Part shown: positions 1 to 8,396 of the stretch, one piece after another
Numbering within the stretch: position 1 is the first letter of the stretch
Layout of the letters: every line of letters starts with the position of its first letter
Assembly: GCA_016699735.1 (NCBI GenBank)
Contig: CP065008.1
Coordinates: forward strand, 1,054,001 to 1,118,000
Source of the DNA: Alphaproteobacteria bacterium
GTDB taxonomy: Bacteria; Pseudomonadota; Alphaproteobacteria; Micavibrionales; Micavibrionaceae
Length of the DNA stretch: 64,000 bases
Direction: 5' to 3'
The notes under the pieces: generated by a model
The model's database searches: none
The model's input: only the letters and a program-made list of their open reading frames with translations
What the model was told of the DNA's origin: nothing
Program-made: the position numbers and the translations under genes

Positions 1-151
1 AGTCAGCATAGGATCAAGCAGCTTTCATTCTTTTGAATGCGCGCTTATGACATAAAAAAGGGCGAAAAGGAAGAATTTATCCTTATTCTAACCCAGTAAA
101 CAGCGAGGTTTTCCGTTAGATTCTCTATATGCACGGAAATCTAAAAGTGAA
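1..151. other. Window edge, no gene recognised
   Basis: This stretch lies 3' of the tRNA-Gln gene on its strand. It is AT-rich and has no open frame with a ribosome binding site. I see no repeat copy or clear terminator in it. Confidence 0.4.
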
Positions 152-225
152 TGGCTGGGGTACTAGGATTCGAACCTAGGATCGCGGTACCAAAAACCGC
201 TGCCTTACCGCTTGGCCATACCCCA
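152..225 (-). tRNA. tRNA-Gln (anticodon TTG)
   Basis: Read on the minus strand this gives a complete cloverleaf of 74 nt including an encoded CCA. The acceptor arm is TGGGGTA paired with TACCCCA (219-225 and 156-162), the discriminator base is G155, and the T arm carries GGTTCGAATCC. The anticodon loop reads TTTTGGT, so the anticodon is TTG for glutamine. A good promoter lies just upstream on the same strand. Confidence 0.96.
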
Positions 226-255
226 ATGTCTGAGCATTGATGCCAGAGAGGAAAC

Positions 256-283
256 CTTATACCAGACAATTTACCGAACGCAA
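256..283 (-). promoter_or_regulatory. Promoter of tRNA-Gln
   Basis: On the minus strand TTGCGT (278-283) and TATAAG (256-261) are separated by 16 bases, close to the sigma-70 consensus. The -10 ends about 30 bases before the mature tRNA 5' end, which suits a short precursor leader. Confidence 0.6.
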
Positions 284-424
284 GCCTTCTTTGGCCGGAA
301 AAAGGCTGGGGAACCCTAGGGCATATCCTTGTTTAAACTCTAACTTATCCGCAGCATTGCACGAAATGTTGAAGGGTTTTTCTTGGCCATATTTTCCAAA
401 ATGTTTATAGTCTGAGCAGAAAAA

Positions 425-446
425 CCGCAGAATCATGATTCTGCGG
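425..446. other. Perfect 22-bp palindrome upstream of the PodJ-like gene
   Basis: The 11-base arm CCGCAGAATCA is followed directly by its reverse complement. On the minus strand the hairpin is followed by five T, so it could act as a terminator there, but no minus-strand gene ends here. On the plus strand only a weak CATTTT follows. It may be an operator or transcript hairpin in the leader of the gene starting at 535. The rest of the 309-base gap (226-534) shows only the tRNA promoter. Confidence 0.5.
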
Positions 447-534
447 CATTTTGGCTATATATTTTCCTAGCCAAATAAAATTATAGTTTACTGAACATCT
501 GCACTCACTGCTTACCGGAAAGGGTCACCGCGCT

Positions 535-2919
535 ATGGCTTTCAAAAGAACATCCGAAGGACGTGTATTTTTCAAGAGCACGGAGGATGAAAACAAGCCG
601 GGCGGCGGCAACGGTAACGGTGGCCTGCCGCTTATTCCTGAACCATCCCCGAACGATCAAAGCCAGATGCAGATTCTCGTCCTTTTGAAATCCCTGAACG
701 CCAAGCTTCTGGACACGCAGGAGGAAAGGGCAGTCCTCAAGGAGGAACTCGTTAAATACCGCGCCGAACTCAAAACGCTGGAGGACAAGGCGAAGAAGCA
801 CGATCAGGGCTATCTCGATCTTGAACAGAAAGTCGCCGCACGGCAGAACGAAGCTTCAAAAAAGGCCTCCCGCGTCGAGGAGACGATGAAACAGACGGCC
901 AAGGAGCTGGAGCAGGCCCGCAAGCTCGTCGAGGCGCTGGAGGGCAAGACCCAGGACAGCGAAGAGGTCATCAAGGGCATCAGGGAAGACCTCGTCCAGC
1001 GCAAGCGGATGGAAGAGGAAATGCTCAATATCCAAAAAGCCATTGAGCAGCAGCAGAAGGACCAGTCCGACCAGATCGCCGAAAATCTGACGGCCTTCGT
1101 GGCGCTCACCAAGCGCATGACCGACACTGAGGCGCGTCAGGAAGCCATAGACAACAAGATCGAGGAGGCGACCACCGAATTCCTCAAGCTCGACCGCAAG
1201 ATCAACAAGGCGATCGAAGATCGCACCCGCCTGATGCGAAAGATTGAGCGCATCGAGGAGAGTGTGCAGGAGACCCGCGAAGCCCTGAACGCCAAGGCCA
1301 TGGTGCTGCTCACCAGTCAGGGCCGCACGGCTGCGGCCGACTACGCGCAGATCACCGACGGAACGCTGGGGCCGGACCAGTTCCTTCCGGGCCACATTCC
1401 CGACGCGGAGGAGAAAAAATCCTTCTGGGTCAGGAATTTTAATCTGGACGCTTCGGCGCTGTCCATGATCGTGGTCATCGGCCTGCTTCTCGGCTGGATG
1501 ATCAGCGAAATCAAGCGCCCGCAGACCCTCACGGGCCTAACCGCGCCGGAGGAAATCAGCTGGACGGGCGAACGGGCGCTGCCGCCGAAAAATGAATCCC
1601 TCGCGGAGAATGCGGGCGAACAAAACGAAACCGCGCTCTCCGAGATGCTGCAATCGCCCGATGCCACAGCCACGGTCCCCGGGATTTCGCCGCCGGAAGC
1701 CTTGCCGGCGGCTGAGGCGGCGGACGAACAGACACAAACGCCCGAAGAGTCCGCCCCGGCAGAAGAGGCGTCTGCCGAAATCCCGGCTTTGCCCGCTGTG
1801 TCAACGCCAGAGGCGATCGACGAGGCGATTAAAACCGAAGACAACAAAACCCTCATGGCCGCGATGGAGGAAAATCCCGACGCCGTGGCTGACCGCCTCA
1901 ACGCCATCGAACCTTCGGCGTTAAGTTCCGAGGATTTGCGCGAAACCCCTCCGGCAACGGAAGAAAAAACCACCGCGGAAACATCGGAATCCGGCAAACC
2001 CCTGCGTGAACAGCTCAAGCCCGACTCAAGCCTCCCCGAGCAGATCAAAAAGGTGGAAACGCAGGCCTATGAGGGCGTAAAAGAGGCGCAGCATGACATG
2101 GGCGCCATCTACATCGCTGGACACGAGTCGGTTAAGCGCGATCTGAAACGCGCCCATTTCTGGTTCGAGCAGGCGGCGAATAACGGCGTTGCGAATGCGA
2201 AATACAATCTGGGTGTTCTCTATCATCAGGGCATGGGCGTGGAGGCCAGCCTCGACAAGGCGCTGTCCTTGTACTCTGATGCGGCGGAGCAGGGCCACCC
2301 CGAAGCGGAATATAATCTCGGCATCGCCTATATCGGCGGCATCGGCTACCCCTACGACCCCGTGAAGGCGGCGAATTATTTTGAGAAGGCCGCCAACAAG
2401 GGCGTCAAGGAAGCCGCCTATAATCTCGGCCTGATCTATGAAAACGGCCTTTTGGGCAAGCCGCAGCCTGACGAAGCCCTGATGTGGTACAAGGACGCCG
2501 CCGAGAAGGGCAGCCCCGAGGCGAAGGCGGCCCTTGAGCAGCTGGCGCAATCCCTGGGCATTACGCTCTCCGAGGTCAACCGCATCGTCGATGCCGTGCG
2601 GGCCACAAAATATAAGAAGTCCTCGGATGAGGAGGCCTCATCTTCAGGAGATAAGGCCGTATCCGAACCCGTGGCGCTGACGTCGCCCAAGCAAGGCGCG
2701 GTGGATTCCAAACTGACGGGCCAGAAAAAAATCACCGCCGAGATTCAGGCCGAGTTAATGAAGCGCGGCCTCTACCCCGGCCCGGTCGATGGCGAGATCG
2801 GCCCCGTCACAACCGATGCCATCCGCACCTACCAGACCGCCTCCAATATGGATATCATTGATGGAAAACCCACGCAGCAGCTTCTCTCCTTCATGAAGAG
2901 CTCCTCCGTCTCGGATTAA
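535..2919 (+). CDS. PodJ-like polarity/scaffold protein: coiled coil, one TM, Sel1 repeats, peptidoglycan-binding domain
   Basis: A predicted bitopic membrane protein of 794 residues. Residues about 40-260 are highly charged and heptad-like, giving a long cytoplasmic coiled coil. A single membrane helix lies near 306-327 (IVVIGLLLGWMI). A low-complexity Ala/Pro/Glu linker runs to about 500. At least four Sel1-type repeats (NLGVLYHQGMG, NLGIAYIGGIG and similar) cover about 510-670. A PG_binding_1-like module (GLYPGPVDGEIGP) sits at 733-775. This order matches the Caulobacter pole-organising protein PodJ, so a role in polarity or envelope growth is inferred. The coiled coil itself is not recognisably PodJ by eye. 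A purine-rich site (ggaaaggg) lies upstream of the ATG. It converges with ispE across 14 bases. Confidence 0.75.
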   Translation: MAFKRTSEGRVFFKSTEDENKPGGGNGNGGLPLIPEPSPNDQSQMQILVLLKSLNAKLLDTQEERAVLKEELVKYRAELKTLEDKAKKHDQGYLDLEQKVAARQNEASKKASRVEETMKQTAKELEQARKLVEALEGKTQDSEEVIKGIREDLVQRKRMEEEMLNIQKAIEQQQKDQSDQIAENLTAFVALTKRMTDTEARQEAIDNKIEEATTEFLKLDRKINKAIEDRTRLMRKIERIEESVQETREALNAKAMVLLTSQGRTAAADYAQITDGTLGPDQFLPGHIPDAEEKKSFWVRNFNLDASALSMIVVIGLLLGWMISEIKRPQTLTGLTAPEEISWTGERALPPKNESLAENAGEQNETALSEMLQSPDATATVPGISPPEALPAAEAADEQTQTPEESAPAEEASAEIPALPAVSTPEAIDEAIKTEDNKTLMAAMEENPDAVADRLNAIEPSALSSEDLRETPPATEEKTTAETSESGKPLREQLKPDSSLPEQIKKVETQAYEGVKEAQHDMGAIYIAGHESVKRDLKRAHFWFEQAANNGVANAKYNLGVLYHQGMGVEASLDKALSLYSDAAEQGHPEAEYNLGIAYIGGIGYPYDPVKAANYFEKAANKGVKEAAYNLGLIYENGLLGKPQPDEALMWYKDAAEKGSPEAKAALEQLAQSLGITLSEVNRIVDAVRATKYKKSSDEEASSSGDKAVSEPVALTSPKQGAVDSKLTGQKKITAEIQAELMKRGLYPGPVDGEIGPVTTDAIRTYQTASNMDIIDGKPTQQLLSFMKSSSVSD

Positions 2920-2933
2920 ATACACAAAAGACG

Positions 2934-3833
2934 TTACGGGTTTTGAATCTTACCCGCCTGAACCCACCAGCCGGGGTGATGCGCCTGAAGACTCTTCGCG
3001 GCCTGCAAGGCCTTAGCCTCCGACGCGAAAATCCCGAAACACGTCGCGCCTGATCCCGACATTCGGCTGAGCAGGCAGCCCTCCGCCTCTCCAAGCACCT
3101 CAAGACACGCGGCAACCTCAGGAACAATTCCAAGCGCCGCGTCAGTAAGATCGTTCCCTGTACTTTTCAAAAACGCGGCAAATGAAAAGACATCTTTGAA
3201 TATTTCCGGCAGAACAACAGGCGTTTTGAAAGCGGCGCGTGTCCGCCGGAAGACTTCCGGCGTAGGGCATGATTTAAGCGGGTTGACCAGAACGGCGGGA
3301 AGCATAGGCAGGGCAGGGACATGCTCAATGATCTCCCCGATCCCGCTGATCCGCGCCGCCTGTCCGTAAAAACAAATCGGCACGTCCGCGCCCAGCGAGC
3401 GCAAAAGACCTTCAAGAAAATCGGCATCGGAAGGCAACCGCCAAAGCTCAAGCAGCCCGCGCACGACGGCGGCGGCATCCGAAGACCCACCCCCCAGGCC
3501 CGCTGCCGGAGGAAGGTTTTTGGTCAGATGAAGGAAAACATCAGGCGTCCGCCCCGCCGCCTTCGCCAATTCCAGCGCGGCCCTAACCGCGATATTCCCC
3601 GACTCTGTGCTGTTTCGTCTTTCATCCGCAGAGAGAGACCCGGCAAACGGCCCGTCAACATGAAAGGAAAAGTGCTCCGACACGCCGACAGACACAGCAT
3701 CCCCGATAGAAAAAAAACCGATCAGCGAGTCAAGGAGATGATACCCGTCCGGGCGCCTTCCGGTAAGATGCAGATAGAGATTAACCTTCGCGGGAGCAAA
3801 GAGATGAACTTGCGTCCGGCCTTGATCGGGCAT
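2934..3833 (-). CDS. ispE: 4-diphosphocytidyl-2-C-methyl-D-erythritol kinase
   Basis: GHMP-family kinase of the MEP isoprenoid pathway that phosphorylates the 2-hydroxyl of CDP-methylerythritol. The N-terminal substrate strand APAKVNLYL carries the expected Lys16. The glycine-rich ATP loop PPAAGLGGGSSDAAA is at 108-122. The catalytic Asp is Asp150 in GADVPICFYG. The length of 299 residues is normal for the family. It is the last gene of a minus-strand run (ETF-QO, TPR lipoprotein, ispE) and starts 14 bases after the TPR gene ends, so it is probably co-transcribed. The enzyme is cytosolic and expected to be essential where no mevalonate pathway exists. Confidence 0.95.
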   Translation of the reverse strand: MPDQGRTQVHLFAPAKVNLYLHLTGRRPDGYHLLDSLIGFFSIGDAVSVGVSEHFSFHVDGPFAGSLSADERRNSTESGNIAVRAALELAKAAGRTPDVFLHLTKNLPPAAGLGGGSSDAAAVVRGLLELWRLPSDADFLEGLLRSLGADVPICFYGQAARISGIGEIIEHVPALPMLPAVLVNPLKSCPTPEVFRRTRAAFKTPVVLPEIFKDVFSFAAFLKSTGNDLTDAALGIVPEVAACLEVLGEAEGCLLSRMSGSGATCFGIFASEAKALQAAKSLQAHHPGWWVQAGKIQNP

Positions 3834-3847
3834 GATAAAAACCGCGT

Positions 3848-5659
3848 TTATTCGTCTTTCGGCTCGGGAGAGGACAGAGGCGAAACCGGGTCCGGGGCGT
3901 CAGCCATCATATTGGCCGATTCCTCGCCCAGACCTTTGGCCATCTTTTCATCCAGCTTGGTTTTGAGTTCGCCGTCGTCACTGTGATTTTTCGCCCGTTC
4001 CCACTGGAACTTGGCCTCCATCTTGCGCCCGACACGCCAGTAAGCATCGCCCAGATGATCGTTGATGACAGGATCATAGGGCAAAAGCGAAACGGCGCGC
4101 TCAAGCTCGGGCACAGAGGCCTTGTATTTGCCGATACGGTACAAAACCCACCCCAGCGAGTCGGCGATATACCCGTCCTCGGGGCGAAGACTGACGGCCT
4201 TGCGGATCATGCTCTGCGCCTTGTCGAGATTCTGGCCCCGGTCCGCCCACGCATATCCGAGATAATTGAGAATATAAGGCTGCTCGGGTTTGAATTCGAG
4301 CGCAGCCAATAAATCCTTCTCCGCCGCCTCCCAGTTCCCGGCGCGTTCCTGGGACATCCCCCGGACATAAAGAAGATGCCAGTACCGCTCGGTGACCTTG
4401 CCCCCGTCCATCATTTTTTCGGCGCGCGTATAGGCCTCAACGGATTTCTCGAACGCGTCCTGCCGACGGAAGATATCGCCGATCTTGATCTGGGATTCGA
4501 TATCCTTTTTCTCGTCGGACAACGTCTTCAGAATCTTGAGCGCGTCGTCATAACGCTCCATGCTTTCATAGGCATCGGCGATATTGCGCCTTGCATCGAG
4601 GTAAAACTTGTCGCCTTCGCCGATGGCCTGATAATAGGTGATGGCTTCTTCAAACCGCTCATGACGGATGGCGATATAGGCCAGAAGAAACTTGGCCTCT
4701 GTGATATCGGGATTCAGATAAATGGACATAGAGGCTAGAACACGAGCACTTTCGTCGTTGAACTCCTGATAAAGAACCTTGGCGATATCGAAAAAAGCCA
4801 GCCCAAGACCGTACCGGGGACTCTTGATCGACTGGAAAACCTCTTGGCCCTTTCCATCCCGCACCTTCTTGATCTTATCGGAAAGGTCTCGGTCTCCGGG
4901 CCATTCCTTCTGCAGGGCTTCATAAAGCTCCAGAGCTCTGTCTGTGCGTCCGGTATAGGCGTAAAGATCGGCGATGCGCTCGTTTTCGCCCAGAGCCATA
5001 CCGTCAGAATTGGCAAAATGCTCCAGCAGCTTTTTGACCTGATCGGGCTGTTGGAGATAATCGGCGATCAGAATGGCGTGGTAAAGCTGCAGCGGGTTCT
5101 CCTGCAGACGCGTGACTTCGAGCTTTCCAAGTCCGGCCTTCGTCCAGCTTTCCAGAACCGGGCCGATGAATTGCGTCATCTCGTCCTTGGGTGTTTTCAG
5201 GATCAACTGGCTGGCCAGATCGTATTTTTCCTTCCCGATCGCATCCATGATCAGGAAGACCTGCGCCACGCTGTTCTGCGATTCCGGATCGACCGCGATG
5301 ATCCGTTGCGCGAGTTGGATGGCCCGTTCGTGGTTGCCGCTGCCCATGGACAGGATCATCGCCCGCCGCAGAACGGTCGGGTCCGAAACCCCGCTGGTCA
5401 CAAGTTGATCGAGGAAACTGTTGGCCTGTTCCCAGTCATGTCGGGCCTGCGCGAAACGGGCCGAAAGATAGGAACCCGCCAAAGGCTCCGCGGGCGTGAA
5501 AAGACTCTGGAGTTCGCTGGCCTTATTGTCAGAAGTAGGCACAGTGGTCGTCGTATCGGCCTCGACGCTGGCCTGATAGGAATAAGGGAGGTCGGTCCGG
5601 TCCAGTCCTGTACACAGAACAATCGCACACCCCGCCAGAAGCAGCTTACCCAGATTCAT
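3848..5659 (-). CDS. TPR-repeat lipoprotein
   Basis: 603 residues made almost entirely of tetratricopeptide-like helix pairs; examples are near the middle (FEEAITYYQAIGEGDKFYLD) and in the C-terminal third (LNYLGYAWADRGQNLDKAQS). The N-terminus MNLGKLLLAGC ends in a lipobox-like LLAGC with Cys11, so export and lipid anchoring are likely. The signal is short and holds only one Lys, which lowers certainty. TPR proteins of this size next to ispE and ETF-QO are common in alphaproteobacteria and are usually annotated only as TPR proteins. The likely role is a periplasmic scaffold. The substrate or partner is unknown. Confidence 0.8.
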   Translation of the reverse strand: MNLGKLLLAGCAIVLCTGLDRTDLPYSYQASVEADTTTTVPTSDNKASELQSLFTPAEPLAGSYLSARFAQARHDWEQANSFLDQLVTSGVSDPTVLRRAMILSMGSGNHERAIQLAQRIIAVDPESQNSVAQVFLIMDAIGKEKYDLASQLILKTPKDEMTQFIGPVLESWTKAGLGKLEVTRLQENPLQLYHAILIADYLQQPDQVKKLLEHFANSDGMALGENERIADLYAYTGRTDRALELYEALQKEWPGDRDLSDKIKKVRDGKGQEVFQSIKSPRYGLGLAFFDIAKVLYQEFNDESARVLASMSIYLNPDITEAKFLLAYIAIRHERFEEAITYYQAIGEGDKFYLDARRNIADAYESMERYDDALKILKTLSDEKKDIESQIKIGDIFRRQDAFEKSVEAYTRAEKMMDGGKVTERYWHLLYVRGMSQERAGNWEAAEKDLLAALEFKPEQPYILNYLGYAWADRGQNLDKAQSMIRKAVSLRPEDGYIADSLGWVLYRIGKYKASVPELERAVSLLPYDPVINDHLGDAYWRVGRKMEAKFQWERAKNHSDDGELKTKLDEKMAKGLGEESANMMADAPDPVSPLSSPEPKDE

Positions 5660-5737
5660 TAATCATCAACCCTTTCATTCACACAATAAACCCAAACGCA
5701 TCGGGGACAAAGAATTTTCAATCAACCGCCAAAACAA

Positions 5738-7414
5738 CTACATATTGGAGTAATTCGGCCCATCTCCGCCCTGCGGTACAACCCAGTCGATATTTTGTGA
5801 CGGGTCTTTGATATCGCAGGTCTTGCAGTGGACACAGTTCTGGCTGTTGATCTGCAATCTGAACTCTCCCATAGGATCCTTAACAATTTCATAAACTCCG
5901 GCCGGACAATAACGCTGCGCTGGCTCGTCGTATTCTGGCAAATTGACGCCAACCGGAATCGACGCATCCTTAAGCTTCAGATGAACGGGCTGACCTTCCG
6001 CATGGTTGGTATTGGAAAGCTGGACTGAAGTCAGACGGTCAAAGCTCAAAACTCCGTCCGGCTTGGGGTAGGGGATAGGGGTGCTCGCCTCCGCCTTGGC
6101 CATTTGCGCGTGATCGGCATGGTTCCGCAGAGTCCACGGCGAAAACCCACGCGTAACGGTCTCCCAAGCCGCATTAATGAGTCCGAACCACAACCCCTTA
6201 TGAAAGCCGGGTCGGATATTCCGAACGGCTTTTAATTCCGCCCAGACCCAGCTGCCCTTAAGCGCCTCGGGATAGGCGGCACATTCTAGCCCGTAGATTG
6301 CATCCTTCCCTGTAAGCAGATCGTAAAGGCTCTCCGCAGCCACCATGCCCGACTTCATGGCCGTATGATTGCCCTTGATCTTGGGAACATTCAGGAACCC
6401 CGCCGTATCGCCGATCAGAACTCCGCCGGGGAAGCAAAGCCGGGGCAGCGATTGAAAACCACCCTCGACCAGAGCCCGCGCCCCGTAGGAGATCCGCTTG
6501 CCGCCCGTCAGCGTCTCGCGGATCGCCGGATGCGTCTTCAAACGCTGCATCTCCTCGAACGGCGAGAGATAGGGGTTCATATAATCAAGCCCGGTCACGA
6601 ACCCCACCGAAACAAGGTTCCCCTCCATATGATAAAGCCACGACCCGCCATAGGTCTTCGAATCCAGCGGCCAGCCGATCGTATGAACAACAAGACCCGG
6701 CTGAGACTTCTCCGGCACGATTTCCCACACTTCCTTGATTCCCAGCCCATAGGTCTGCGGATCGCTCTCCCGCCGCAGATCATATTTTTTAACCAGCTTC
6801 TTGGTCAGCGAACCGTGACATCCTTCGGCTAAAACCGTCTGCCGCGCATGGATTTCAACCCCCGGAGTAAACCCTTCGCCCGGCGTACCGTCCTTGTTCA
6901 GCCCCATATCGCCTGTGGCAACGCCGATGACGGCCCCGTCGTCGTCATAAAGAATTTCGGCGGCGGCAAATCCGGGAAAAATCTCAACGCCCAAAGCGTC
7001 CGCCTGCTCAGCCAGCCACTTCGCCAGTTGCCCAAGGGAAATGATGTAATTCCCCTTGTTATGCATTTGCGGCGGCGCAGGCAGGCGGTAGGATTTTTTC
7101 GCCGTGAGGAACAGGAAACGGTCCTGCGTGGCCGCAGTATGCAGCGGCGCGCCTTTGTCCTTCCAGTCGGGGATCAACTCATCCAGCGCCCGCGTCTCAA
7201 ACACCGCCCCGGACAGCAGATGCGCCCCGATCTCCGATCCTTTCTCCAGCAGGCAGACGGAGAGGTCCGTGCCCTTTTCTGCCGCCAGCTGCTTCAGCCG
7301 GATCGCGCACGACAATCCCGACGGGCCGCCGCCGACGATTACGACATCGTAACTCATAACGTCTCGGTCCGGGCGCCGGGCATCGGATAGGCGATCGGGC
7401 AGGGGCTCTGGCAT
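5738..7414 (-). CDS. Electron transfer flavoprotein-ubiquinone oxidoreductase
   Basis: Membrane-associated FAD and 4Fe-4S enzyme that passes electrons from reduced ETF to ubiquinone, linking acyl-CoA and amino-acid dehydrogenases to respiration. The FAD-binding [10 protein letters not shown] loop is at about 28-37. The C-terminus carries the cluster cysteines (RYCPAGVYE, then [13 protein letters not shown]) and ends with [10 protein letters not shown], typical of the family. At 558 residues the length fits full-size ETF-QO rather than the shorter FixC. A second Met at residue 20 ([10 protein letters not shown], 7357) is an alternative start giving 539 residues. The ETF alpha and beta genes are not in this window. 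The divergent neighbour is the uracil-DNA glycosylase. Confidence 0.95.
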   Translation of the reverse strand: MPEPLPDRLSDARRPDRDVMSYDVVIVGGGPSGLSCAIRLKQLAAEKGTDLSVCLLEKGSEIGAHLLSGAVFETRALDELIPDWKDKGAPLHTAATQDRFLFLTAKKSYRLPAPPQMHNKGNYIISLGQLAKWLAEQADALGVEIFPGFAAAEILYDDDGAVIGVATGDMGLNKDGTPGEGFTPGVEIHARQTVLAEGCHGSLTKKLVKKYDLRRESDPQTYGLGIKEVWEIVPEKSQPGLVVHTIGWPLDSKTYGGSWLYHMEGNLVSVGFVTGLDYMNPYLSPFEEMQRLKTHPAIRETLTGGKRISYGARALVEGGFQSLPRLCFPGGVLIGDTAGFLNVPKIKGNHTAMKSGMVAAESLYDLLTGKDAIYGLECAAYPEALKGSWVWAELKAVRNIRPGFHKGLWFGLINAAWETVTRGFSPWTLRNHADHAQMAKAEASTPIPYPKPDGVLSFDRLTSVQLSNTNHAEGQPVHLKLKDASIPVGVNLPEYDEPAQRYCPAGVYEIVKDPMGEFRLQINSQNCVHCKTCDIKDPSQNIDWVVPQGGDGPNYSNM

Positions 7415-7498
7415 CTTGAAAAAGACCCTTTTTTTGGCTCTTGTTCTACTTTACCGTATTTTCATGCCGATTCCCTTAACAAAAACAAGGACAGTCTG

Positions 7499-8338
7499 AT
7501 GTCCGCAGAAACTTTGCGTCAGGCCCAAATGTCTGCGCTGGAATGGTACCTCAATCACGGCGTGACGGAAACGCTGGAGACCGCGGTGCAGGACCGGACG
7601 GCTTGGCTGAAAGCGCCTCCGCCGACCGTGAAAATATCGGAAAAGCAAACCCCTTCAAATCCGGCTCCTGCGGCCCCGGTATTTCTCGGCACCGCTGAAG
7701 CCCGCACCGAAGCCGTCCGTCTGGCCGCTGCGGCGCAAACGCTGGACGAACTCCGCGAAGCTCTGGCCACCTTTGAGGGTTTTTCGATCAAGAAAACCGC
7801 CACGAACTTGGTCTTTGCCGATGGCAATCCTCTGGCACCCGTCATGCTGGTCGGCGAAGCCCCCGGCGCGGATGAGGACAGGCTGGGCAAGCCCTTCGTC
7901 GGTGTCAGCGGGCAGCTTCTGGATAAAATCCTCAAATCCATCGGTCTGGACCGCCACGCCGAAGACCCGTCAAAATCCGTCTATATCTCCAACATCCTCA
8001 ACTGGCGCCCCCCCGGAAACCGCAACCCCACCCCGGCGGAAATCGAACTGGGCCTGCCCTTCATCGAACGTCACATCCAGTTAGCCCGCCCCAAAATCCT
8101 GATTTTTTGCGGTGCGGTATCGGCGAAGGCGCTCCTGAACAGCGAGCAGGGGATTTCAAGACTCCGTTCCCGCTGGCATGATTATAAAACCCTGACCCCG
8201 GAGCTGATGACCCTCTGCACCGATTCGTTTCCGGCTCTTTGCACCTACCATCCGTCCTATCTGCTTCGCACCCCGGCCCAGAAAAGATATTCATGGGGGG
8301 ATATGCTTGAAATAGATAGGAAAATCAGAGCTTTGTGA
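7499..8338 (+). CDS. Family-4-type uracil-DNA glycosylase lacking the usual Fe-S cysteines
   Basis: Predicted base-excision-repair glycosylase that removes uracil from DNA. Motif 1 GEAPGADEDRLGKPFVG is at 119-135, SNILNWRPPGNRNPTP at 164-179, and the C-terminal leucine-loop motif HPSYLL at 251-256. It has a 90-residue N-terminal extension before the fold, common in alphaproteobacterial members. Classical family 4 enzymes bind a 4Fe-4S cluster with four cysteines. Here the equivalent places read GFSIK (94-98), NWRPP (Trp169) and LGLPF (184-188), and the only cysteines are 204, 240 and 248. The protein may therefore be cluster-free. It sits between ETF-QO and a lytic transglycosylase, a common alphaproteobacterial arrangement. 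Confidence 0.88.
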   Translation: MSAETLRQAQMSALEWYLNHGVTETLETAVQDRTAWLKAPPPTVKISEKQTPSNPAPAAPVFLGTAEARTEAVRLAAAAQTLDELREALATFEGFSIKKTATNLVFADGNPLAPVMLVGEAPGADEDRLGKPFVGVSGQLLDKILKSIGLDRHAEDPSKSVYISNILNWRPPGNRNPTPAEIELGLPFIERHIQLARPKILIFCGAVSAKALLNSEQGISRLRSRWHDYKTLTPELMTLCTDSFPALCTYHPSYLLRTPAQKRYSWGDMLEIDRKIRAL

Positions 8339-8396
8339 ATTGTTTTGAATATAGAACTGGACAAACGCCCGCAACTATATTACACATCCCCGCATT

